A DNA stretch of 13,811 bases from Rhodospirillaceae bacterium. Its GTDB lineage: Bacteria > Pseudomonadota > Alphaproteobacteria > MPNO01 > UBA2964. Location: contig JABJKO010000069.1 of assembly GCA_018660305.1 (NCBI GenBank), forward strand, positions 1 through 13,811, read 5' to 3'. The translations under genes and the position numbers were made by a program. A model generated the notes under the pieces. The model searched no databases and was not told the DNA's origin. It was given only the letters and a program-made list of their open reading frames with translations. The number at the start of each line of letters is the position of its first letter. The stretch's first letter is position 1. Of this stretch, positions 6,364-12,085 are shown one piece after another.

Positions 6364-7257
6364 TTATCCCGTCGACAGGGCGCGCGCATCCAGCACCGCC
6401 TGCGCCCAGCCCGCAGGATTCTCCTGCGGTAGATTGTGACCGACGTTCTCAAAAATCCTATGTTCGTGAGGCCCGGAAAACTTCTTGGCGTTACGAGGCG
6501 TTCCACCGCTCAGACCACTTCGTCCCCCACCGATGGTAATCGAAGGGACGGTAATATTGGGCTGCGCCGTGAGACGCGCCTCAATAGGGGCGACGGCAGG
6601 GTCTCCGGGGACGAGTCCGAAGCGATGGCGGTAGGAATGGATCACGATCTCCACAAAGTCTGGGTTTTCGAAAGCTTCGGCGGATCGGTCGAATGCGGCA
6701 TCGTCAAATTCCCAACCCGGCGACCAATTCCGCCAGAGAAATCGCGTAATGCCCAGCCGATCCTTGGTTAGGCCCCGGCGGCCTCGCTCGGAATGAAAAT
6801 AGTACTGATACCAATGCGCGGCCTCCTTTTCGGCCGGTGCCGGCTCCCCCGAAAGGGCGATGTTCTGAATGTTGTATGCGTTTCCGGAGACCAGGGCTGC
6901 CACACGTTCTGGCCAAAGCGCGGAAACAACGCAGCTCGCCCGTCCTCCCCAGTCGTAACCACCGATGACCGCACGGCGTATATCCAACGAATCCATCAGC
7001 GCCAACAAATCGGCGCCAAGCGCGGCTTGCTCTCCCGATCGCATTGTTTCGGAGGACAGAAACCTGGTCGGTCCATAGCCACGCAGGTAAGGCACGATCA
7101 CGCGCGCTCCAGCCTGTGCCAGGATTGGTGCCGCTTCGGAATAGGCGTGGACGTCGTAGGGAAAGCCATGACTCAATATGCACGGCCAACCGTCCGCGGA
7201 ACCATATTCATGGAAGGCGATCTCGAGAACACCTGCTGTTACGACGCCACTGTTCAT
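6364..7257 (-). CDS. Alpha/beta hydrolase of the epoxide hydrolase/haloacetate dehalogenase type
   Basis: The chosen start gives 297 residues. HGFP (residues 30-33) forms the oxyanion-hole loop. The nucleophile elbow GGYDWGG has an aspartate (D102) in place of serine, as in soluble epoxide hydrolases and haloacetate dehalogenases, which work through an ester intermediate. NVGHNLPQE near the end gives the catalytic histidine, H274. After the late strand (ITVPSITI), where relatives usually have the charge-relay acid, the sequence is GGGRSGLSGG with no Asp or Glu, so the acid is either elsewhere or missing. The ATG at 7257 fits where homology begins. A TTG at 7326 in the same frame would add 23 residues of low-complexity Leu/Gly/Pro sequence. 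Neither start has a good ribosome binding site. The gene diverges from the VOC pair and is separate from the MarR promoter. The substrate is unknown. Confidence 0.85.
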   Translation of the reverse strand: MNSGVVTAGVLEIAFHEYGSADGWPCILSHGFPYDVHAYSEAAPILAQAGARVIVPYLRGYGPTRFLSSETMRSGEQAALGADLLALMDSLDIRRAVIGGYDWGGRASCVVSALWPERVAALVSGNAYNIQNIALSGEPAPAEKEAAHWYQYYFHSERGRRGLTKDRLGITRFLWRNWSPGWEFDDAAFDRSAEAFENPDFVEIVIHSYRHRFGLVPGDPAVAPIEARLTAQPNITVPSITIGGGRSGLSGGTPRNAKKFSGPHEHRIFENVGHNLPQENPAGWAQAVLDARALSTG

Positions 7258-7434
7258 GAGTTGTTGTCCGATCGTGGTTAATCCAAGGAGCGGGCCAAGT
7301 AGCAAATTTGGTCGCGTTAGGACCAATAAGCCAGAATGGTCAACTCTGTCACTTACGTCCCCTCCGGATCAAGCTGAGACAAACAGTGGTTCATATGAAA
7401 GGTCTGAGGTGGTCAGATCTCAAGCTTTTTGGTT

Positions 7435-7452
7435 ACGGACCTAAAGGTCCGT
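7435..7452. promoter_or_regulatory. Perfect 18-bp palindrome, probable operator of the VOC operon
   Basis: ACGGACCT-AA-AGGTCCGT has perfect 8-bp arms around a two-base centre. It lies 104 bp before the ATG of the first VOC gene and about 180 bp from the divergent hydrolase start. The sequence differs from the MarR-type sites at 5656 and 6137, so a different regulator, not encoded in this window, is implied. A hairpin role is less likely because no T-run follows. Confidence 0.55.
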
Positions 7453-7546
7453 TCCTGGCTAAACCCGGAAAAACGGGCGCTGGAAAAGTCGTTGGACAAA
7501 TTTCAACCCCAGTAGCACAATCCTTGCAGACAAATTTGGGTTCTCT

Positions 7547-7551
7547 GGAGG
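7547..7551 (+). promoter_or_regulatory. Ribosome binding site fixing the start of the first VOC gene
   Basis: GGAGG stands 5 bases before the ATG at 7557. It supports this start over in-frame upstream starts at about 7308 and 7395. Confidence 0.8.
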
Positions 7552-7556
7552 CCACC

Positions 7557-8198
7557 ATGGATACAATCAACCCCGCCGATTTTCGCCCTGAAAAGGTTGC
7601 TCCCATCCGTCGCGATGCGCCTGGTACGGTCACCTCGATGCCGTCGCCGACAAAGCTGCATCACCTCCACATCTTCTCGGATGACAATTACGACAAGATG
7701 GTCGAGTTCTATCAGCGGCTGTTTAACGCCGAGATCGTCCGCGTTAATCCGAACGGGCTGACCTTCATAACCTATGATGATCATGACCATCGCGTGGTCA
7801 TTATAAAAAGGCCCGGCGCCCAGAAAAAACCCGATAATTTTATCGGCGTCTCCCATCAGGCTTATTGCTACGCAAGCCTTGGCGAGCTGATCTATGTCTA
7901 TAAGCGGATGAAAGAGTGGGGCTATGACCCCGTCTGGACCGTTAATCATGGCAATTCCACATCCTTCTATTACAAGGACCCCGACGGCAATCAGGTCGAA
8001 ACCATGATGGATAATTATACGCCCGAGGAGACCAAGGAATATAAACGCCACTACCAATGGTCAGAAGAGTTCACGGCCATGGGCAATCCGACGTTCGATG
8101 CGGATAAGATGGTCGAACTTTACGAGTCAGGCGTTCCGGACACGGTCCTTATCGACCACACGGAAGTCTGCAAATTTATTCGCGAAGGAAAGCTTTAA
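7557..8198 (+). CDS. VOC-superfamily protein resembling extradiol ring-cleavage dioxygenases
   Basis: This 213-residue protein has one paired beta-alpha-beta-beta-beta module. The likely metal ligands are the expected 2-His-1-carboxylate set: H36 in KLHHLHIF, H100 in GVSHQAYCY and E148 in NQVETMMDNY. The stretch HGNSTSFYYKDPDGNQVE (131-148), with His, Tyr and DPDGN before the Glu, is typical of type I extradiol dioxygenases such as 2,3-dihydroxybiphenyl dioxygenase and less typical of glyoxalase I. The protein is shorter than two-domain dioxygenases (about 290-300 residues) and has a C-terminal tail of about 60 residues that I do not recognise. A cytoplasmic Fe(II) or Mn(II) ring-cleaving or related oxygenase is the best guess. 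A second VOC gene follows after 37 bp in the same operon. The start is set by GGAGG five bases upstream. Confidence 0.85.
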   Translation: MDTINPADFRPEKVAPIRRDAPGTVTSMPSPTKLHHLHIFSDDNYDKMVEFYQRLFNAEIVRVNPNGLTFITYDDHDHRVVIIKRPGAQKKPDNFIGVSHQAYCYASLGELIYVYKRMKEWGYDPVWTVNHGNSTSFYYKDPDGNQVETMMDNYTPEETKEYKRHYQWSEEFTAMGNPTFDADKMVELYESGVPDTVLIDHTEVCKFIREGKL

Positions 8199-8235
8199 CC
8201 CGCCAGGCCCGGAAGGCACCCCATAGGAGACTGCA

Positions 8236-8691
8236 ATGATCGAGACCAAGGGCGTCGTCCATTTCACCATATCGGTCAGCGACCCTGAAAAAAGCGAGGC
8301 GTTCTATCGCGATGTGCTGGGCATGAAGGTGGTCCAGAAGGTGTTGAGTGTCGGCATGGTGTTTATGACCTGTGGCGACGATCACATCATCCTGACGAAA
8401 AGCAAGACACCCATCGATCCCAATCCGGGGAACGAATTCCTCGTCCATCACGCCTTTCGCGTCGATGTGGACAAGTACGACGATGCCATCGCGCATCTGA
8501 AGGAGCACGGTGTGGAACCGTTCTTCGAGGAGGACCGTCGCGAAGGTATTTTCATTGGCCGGCAATGCTATTTCCACGATCCCGACCGCAATGTCCTGGA
8601 AATCGCCGCGCTCGAGGAGATCGGCGCAGGCTACGGTGTCGAGGGCGTCCCGGATGACCTCAACCCGTTCAGCAAAGAAACGCCGAGCTAG
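8236..8691 (+). CDS. Small VOC-superfamily (glyoxalase/dioxygenase-fold) protein
   Basis: This 151-residue VOC protein has the ligand pattern H9 (GVVHFTISV), H72 (LVHHAFRV) and E122 (RNVLEIAAL). The first module begins SDPEKSEAFYRDVLGMKVV, the classic VOC helix. The Glu lies in FHDPDRNVLE, the usual DP-G/R-N-x-x-E motif. All three ligands are present, so a metal enzyme is likely: a lyase, isomerase or dioxygenase. AGGAG at 8225-8229 precedes the ATG. It lies 37 bp after the extradiol-like VOC gene, so the two are probably co-transcribed and may act on successive intermediates. It ends only 10 bp from the end of the convergent dienelactone-hydrolase-like gene, leaving no room for a terminator. 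Substrate unknown. Confidence 0.87.
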   Translation: MIETKGVVHFTISVSDPEKSEAFYRDVLGMKVVQKVLSVGMVFMTCGDDHIILTKSKTPIDPNPGNEFLVHHAFRVDVDKYDDAIAHLKEHGVEPFFEEDRREGIFIGRQCYFHDPDRNVLEIAALEEIGAGYGVEGVPDDLNPFSKETPS

Positions 8692-8701
8692 CAGGCAGAC
8701 A

Positions 8702-9403
8702 TTAGGCTTCCAGATGTTTGCGGAAAAAATCCACCGACAGGGTTAGGGCCCGCTCGGCGTGTTTGGCGTCGAACACCGGGCTGCCGTGCCGTGCGAAGGC
8801 GTGGTCCGCGCCTTCATATTCATGAATTTCCACCAGCGGATTGGGCGATAGCTGACGTCTGACGAAATGGACAACGGCGGGAGGCACCCAGGCGTCGGCC
8901 ATGGCCTGGTGCAGCATGAGAGGGCGGTGGAGATTGGGCGCTTCGGCGATGGAATGCTCAATGTAAGTCCCGTAATAGGCCACGGCGCAATCAATGTCGG
9001 TGCGGCAGCACATGAGGAAGCCCATCTTGCCGCCGAGACAATAGCCGACGGTTCCCACCTTGCCGTTGCCGCCCTCGATTGTCCGCAGATAGGCCATGGT
9101 GTCTTCCATGTCGCGGACACCGAGATCGTAATCGAAGAAATAATAGAGATCGAACGCCTTTTCCGCGTCCCTGGGATCGGTGTCCGACAGTTCCAGATCG
9201 GGTTCCTGGCGCCAGAACAGATCCGGCACCAGACAGATGAATCCGGCTTCGGCGAATTCATGGGCGTGGCTGCGCATGGTATCGTTGACGCCCCAGATTT
9301 CCATGATGGCAATGATCGCACCCACCGGTTTCTGATCCGGTATGGCGAGATAGGCGCTCATCTCGCCATCGCGCAGCGGCACGGTGATGGTTTTGGTTTC
9401 CAT
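8702..9403 (-). CDS. Dienelactone hydrolase family protein
   Basis: The 233-residue length matches the family. The catalytic triad is complete: C122 in the nucleophile elbow GYCLGG, D170 in MADAWVPP and H201 in GADHAFAR. E35 (MEIWGV) corresponds to the glutamate that controls cysteine activation. These positions are each one less than C123, D171, H202 and E36 of the well-studied Pseudomonas enzyme, and R205 matches its R206. The other substrate-binding arginine (R81) is not at the equivalent position, so the substrate need not be a chlorinated or plain dienelactone. The family hydrolyses lactone/enol-ester intermediates made after ring cleavage. The gene is last in the - strand operon, 5 bp after the amidohydrolase stop, with no clear ribosome binding site, suggesting coupled translation. 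Confidence 0.92.
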   Translation of the reverse strand: METKTITVPLRDGEMSAYLAIPDQKPVGAIIAIMEIWGVNDTMRSHAHEFAEAGFICLVPDLFWRQEPDLELSDTDPRDAEKAFDLYYFFDYDLGVRDMEDTMAYLRTIEGGNGKVGTVGYCLGGKMGFLMCCRTDIDCAVAYYGTYIEHSIAEAPNLHRPLMLHQAMADAWVPPAVVHFVRRQLSPNPLVEIHEYEGADHAFARHGSPVFDAKHAERALTLSVDFFRKHLEA

Positions 9404-9408
9404 TGGCG

Positions 9409-10413
9409 CTATTGATCCAGCTTAAGCAGGGCGCGGGCATTGCCGGCGTAAATTTGTGCGCGCTCCTCTTCGGGAATATTCAGCGCATCGACGGCCCGGA
9501 TGGTGCTCTCGATGAAATCGCGGCCGCCGCGCCGGTCGAACGGGGCATCGGTGGCGAATACGCTGTGGGTGGAGGTAAAGAACGCGTGGCCGCAGATTGT
9601 GGAGGCTTCAGAGCCGTTGAGGGCGGTATCGGCATGGAGCAAGCGAAAATACTCCAGCGGGTCCTTCTTGAGTCCGGCCCGCTCGGCCAGCGGGTTCTTG
9701 CCGTTATCCGAAAATATCTGTTCGAAACCCAGACCGATCTTGTTGGCGAAAAACGGAATCATGCCGCCCATGTGATGGGTGATGATCTTCTGGTGCGGGT
9801 TGCGGTCGAACAGCCCGCCATAGACCAGTCGCATCATGCAGGCGCTGGTCTCGTAGGGCCAACCGAAGGTGAACCAGATTTCGTGTTCGGACGCATTTTC
9901 CGTGGCGTAATCGGGATGGTTAGGACCCCGGATGGGATGCACCCAGACCGGCAGGTCCCGTTCGGCCAGTAAATCGAAGATCGGCTGAAATTCCGGCGCG
10001 CTGATGGGCTTACCCAGAACGTGGGTGAAGATCTGTACACCGCGGGCATCCAGTTGGTCCATGGCGCGTTCCGCTTCGGTCAGGGCTTCGTCCGGATTGT
10101 TCATGGGCAGCGACGCGGTGAAGGCGGGGAACTGCTCCGGATGGTTTTTACAAATATCCGCCATGCCATCATTGGCCAGCCGCGCCAGGGCCGGGCTGTC
10201 ATCGGGGCCCGCCAGCATCTCCAGCGGCGGGTTGGCCAGCGACAGCACCTGTTGGTAGCCGTCATATTCATCGAGCATGGCGCGGTGGGCATTCAGGTCC
10301 CACAGCGTCGGCAGCAGCGGGTAGCGGTCGAGCATCCGCTTGTCGGGAATGATGTCCACCAGCCTGTCGAAATAGGGTTTCGGCAGTATGTGATTGAACA
10401 GATCGATCTTCAC
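9409..10413 (-). CDS. Amidohydrolase-2 (ACMSD-like) decarboxylase/hydrolase
   Basis: This 334-residue TIM-barrel protein belongs to the amidohydrolase group that includes 2-amino-3-carboxymuconate-6-semialdehyde decarboxylase (ACMSD) and gamma-resorcylate decarboxylase. Expected metal ligands visible are H8 (FNHILP), H159 (WVHPIRGP), H213 (ITHHMGGM) and D289 (FATDAPFD). The first ligand of the HxH pair is phenylalanine here (F6, DLFNH), so metal binding may differ from ACMSD. Family members decarboxylate or hydrolyse ring-derived acids in the cytoplasm. Translation starts at GTG (10413-10411), overlapping the stop of the upstream alpha/beta hydrolase by 4 bp (GTGA), so the two are coupled. 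The gene ends 5 bp before the dienelactone-hydrolase-like gene. The family is certain; the reaction is not. Confidence 0.9.
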   Translation of the reverse strand: MKIDLFNHILPKPYFDRLVDIIPDKRMLDRYPLLPTLWDLNAHRAMLDEYDGYQQVLSLANPPLEMLAGPDDSPALARLANDGMADICKNHPEQFPAFTASLPMNNPDEALTEAERAMDQLDARGVQIFTHVLGKPISAPEFQPIFDLLAERDLPVWVHPIRGPNHPDYATENASEHEIWFTFGWPYETSACMMRLVYGGLFDRNPHQKIITHHMGGMIPFFANKIGLGFEQIFSDNGKNPLAERAGLKKDPLEYFRLLHADTALNGSEASTICGHAFFTSTHSVFATDAPFDRRGGRDFIESTIRAVDALNIPEEERAQIYAGNARALLKLDQ

Positions 10414-11219
10414 GATACGAATCCGGTCACCATCCGGTTGAATTTTTCGGGCTCCTCGAAATACGGACAGTGCCCGGTTTCCGGGATGAGTTCATAAAGC
10501 GCGGGCTTAAGAACGTCGCGGGAGGCTTCGCCGACGCTGGGCGGGACAGCCTTGTCCTCGGTCCCCCAGACAATGGCTGTGGGCGGCGCCGCCGAAAGAG
10601 ACGCCAGCCTGTCACCCACGACATCATTGTCGATGCCGGATTTTATGTAGTCGGCGATGCGCGCGAAGGCCTCGTGCGCGCCGGGAGAATTATTGATGCG
10701 CCATTCTTCGTCCAGCCAGGCCTCGGAAAAATGTCTGTCATCGTGATGCAGCACGGTGCGGAGCTTGCCTTCGATGCCGTCCCGCGTGACCGTGCCGAAA
10801 CGGGAACTGAGCCGGTCGCGGGCTTCCTGTCCCATGGGCACAATGCCCAGCGTGCCCACCAGCATGAGGTGCGAGACCCGTTCCGGCGCGCCGCAGGCCA
10901 TGGTGGCCGCGATATAACCGCCCAGCGAGGTGCCGATCAGCGCGGCCCGTTCAATATCGAACGTATCGAGCAGTCCCAGCATCAGATCGGCGCAGTTAGG
11001 CACGGTGAAATCGAAGTCACCGCTCTTTGTGGCAAACCCATGGCCCGGCAAATCGACCGCGATGCAGCGAAATCCCTGTTCCGCCAATGCCGGCAGGTTG
11101 GCGCGCCAACGGTCGGCCCTTGCGCCAAGGCCATGGATGAAAAACAGGGTTTCCGGTCCGGTCCCGGCTTCAAGGACACGGGTCTGCATTGGCCCCATCT
11201 CCAGTGGATAGACGTTCAT
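10410..11219 (-). CDS. Alpha/beta hydrolase, serine nucleophile (possible C-C or ester hydrolase)
   Basis: The 269-residue protein has a complete catalytic set: oxyanion loop HGLG (29-32), nucleophile S98 in GTSLGG, D222 in WGTEDKAVPP and H250 in TGHCPYFEEP. Length and motifs fit the family that includes meta-cleavage-product hydrolases (MhpC/BphD group), enol-lactonases (PcaD) and esterases. The sequence alone does not separate these. A weak AGAGG lies about 10 bases before the ATG. Its end overlaps the GTG of the amidohydrolase gene. Placement in an operon with a dienelactone-hydrolase-like and an ACMSD-like gene, near extradiol-like VOC genes, favours a role after ring cleavage; this is inference. 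Confidence 0.9.
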   Translation of the reverse strand: MNVYPLEMGPMQTRVLEAGTGPETLFFIHGLGARADRWRANLPALAEQGFRCIAVDLPGHGFATKSGDFDFTVPNCADLMLGLLDTFDIERAALIGTSLGGYIAATMACGAPERVSHLMLVGTLGIVPMGQEARDRLSSRFGTVTRDGIEGKLRTVLHHDDRHFSEAWLDEEWRINNSPGAHEAFARIADYIKSGIDNDVVGDRLASLSAAPPTAIVWGTEDKAVPPSVGEASRDVLKPALYELIPETGHCPYFEEPEKFNRMVTGFVS

Positions 11220-11263
11220 CAGCGTGCCTCTTGAATGTCAAAGGTTAATTGTCGATGGGCAGG

Positions 11264-12007
11264 TTACCCACCCATGGATTTTCCGCTGGGTAGCTCGAAC
11301 AGCCCGTCGGGAAGTTCCTTGATGTGATCAATCACCTCATCGGTGGCAACCACATCGGCATATTTGGCGTTCATGTCGCACAGATTGATGGCGTGCGACG
11401 CCTCGGAGCGGTCAAAGCAGCCTTCTTCCGCCAGTGTGACGCGGTAGTTTTCGCTGAACGCGTCGATAACCGACGCACGGACACAGCCGGATGTGGTCGT
11501 CCCGGTGACAATCAGCGAGTCCGCGCCCAGTTGGGTCAAAAAGGCGTTCAGCGGTGTGCTGCTGAAGGCGCTGGGCTTGAGTTTGCGGATCACGATGTCC
11601 CGCGGTTGCGGGGCGATCTCATCGATAATGTCGTTACCATCGCGGTTCTGGCCATGACCCTCCCAATCGTCGGTGCGGCCGTTTTTCCAGGCCCAGCTCC
11701 CAACGTCCCACTGGTCGTCGCGGAATTGACCGGTGGTGTAGATCACAGGCAGGCCTTTTGCCCGGGAGGCATCCAGAAGACGTTGCAGATGCGGCACGGC
11801 CTGCCAGGCAAACTGGCCGCATGAGTTGGGCCAGGTCTTGATCGAGTCGAGGATTGGCTCGTCCTTTTCACCGGTGAAACCATAGGAAACATCAATGACC
11901 AACACGGCGGGCCGTTTGCCCCATTCGCCGCGTGCACCATAGCCCGCTGCGTCAAATACCGCCTTGTCCTGTTCCGTCAGAAACTGATCCCAGATGCGCT
12001 CACCCAT
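11264..12007 (-). CDS. Isochorismatase-like cysteine hydrolase (N-carbamoylsarcosine/maleamate amidase type)
   Basis: The 247-residue protein carries the triad of this superfamily: D39 in VLVIDV, K142 in IRKLKPSAF and C175 in TGTTTSGCVRAS. The TTTSGCVRAS motif is typical of N-carbamoylsarcosine amidohydrolase and maleamate/biuret-type amidases rather than true isochorismatases, which lack the cysteine. These enzymes release ammonia or a carbamoyl group from small amides in the cytoplasm. A long loop at about residues 95-125 (Trp-, Gly- and Asp-rich) probably shapes the active site. AGGGAG (12014-12019 on the complementary strand) precedes the ATG. It is the second gene of the - strand run, 44 bp before the alpha/beta hydrolase and after the solute-binding protein. 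A nitrogen-containing substrate of the locus is suggested. Confidence 0.9.
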   Translation of the reverse strand: MGERIWDQFLTEQDKAVFDAAGYGARGEWGKRPAVLVIDVSYGFTGEKDEPILDSIKTWPNSCGQFAWQAVPHLQRLLDASRAKGLPVIYTTGQFRDDQWDVGSWAWKNGRTDDWEGHGQNRDGNDIIDEIAPQPRDIVIRKLKPSAFSSTPLNAFLTQLGADSLIVTGTTTSGCVRASVIDAFSENYRVTLAEEGCFDRSEASHAINLCDMNAKYADVVATDEVIDHIKELPDGLFELPSGKSMGG

Positions 12008-12038
12008 ATCATTCTCCCTTACCTGATAAGCTGTCGTG

Positions 12039-12073
12039 CAAATCCACCGGGCCAGTCTGACCCGGTGGATTTG
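12039..12073 (-). other. Strong intercistronic hairpin after the solute-binding protein gene
   Basis: CAAATCCACCGGG (12039-12051) and CCCGGTGGATTTG (12061-12073) form a perfect 13-bp stem with a 9-base loop. The stem extends by one further G-C pair outside. No T-run follows on the - strand, so it is not a canonical intrinsic terminator. It sits 12 bp after the solute-binding protein stop and about 30 bp before the next gene start. Similar hairpins after binding-protein genes stabilise the upstream mRNA or reduce expression of downstream genes; that role is inferred here. Confidence 0.75.
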
Positions 12074-12085
12074 CGTTAACGGTTG

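Larger units (their letters stand above)
7258..7556. promoter_or_regulatory. Divergent intergenic region between the hydrolase and VOC genes
   Basis: This 299-bp spacer has no supported gene. It contains TCTGA-N5-TCAGA at 7403-7417, an 18-bp palindrome at 7435-7452 (listed separately) and the ribosome binding site of the first VOC gene at its right end. Hexamers such as TTGGAC near 7493 with CACAAT 18 bp later are only weak promoter matches. Promoters for both flanking genes must lie here, but their exact position cannot be read with confidence. A + strand frame in phase with the VOC gene is open from about 7308; it is not taken as coding because it carries the palindrome and lacks family similarity. 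Confidence 0.5.

Noticed and set aside
7258..7326. TTG start adding 23 residues to the Asp-nucleophile hydrolase
   Set aside because: The added residues are Leu/Gly-rich and unlike family N-termini, and the ATG at 7257 lies where the conserved part begins. Not fully excluded, as neither start has a strong ribosome binding site.
7464..7477. CCCG-N6-CGGG mini-hairpin as a terminator
   Set aside because: The stem is only 4 bp, it has no T-run, and it lies upstream of the gene in the direction of transcription.
7308..7556. N-terminal extension of the extradiol-like VOC gene
   Set aside because: A strong GGAGG lies directly before 7557, and the upstream stretch carries a perfect palindrome and no VOC-like sequence.
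8867..9415. + strand open frame opposite the dienelactone-hydrolase-like gene
   Set aside because: The - strand frame has a complete catalytic triad; the opposite frame lacks family features and a ribosome binding site.
10470..11234. + strand open frame of 254 codons opposite the serine alpha/beta hydrolase
   Set aside because: The - strand protein has all catalytic motifs and couples to its neighbour; the opposite frame shows no motif.
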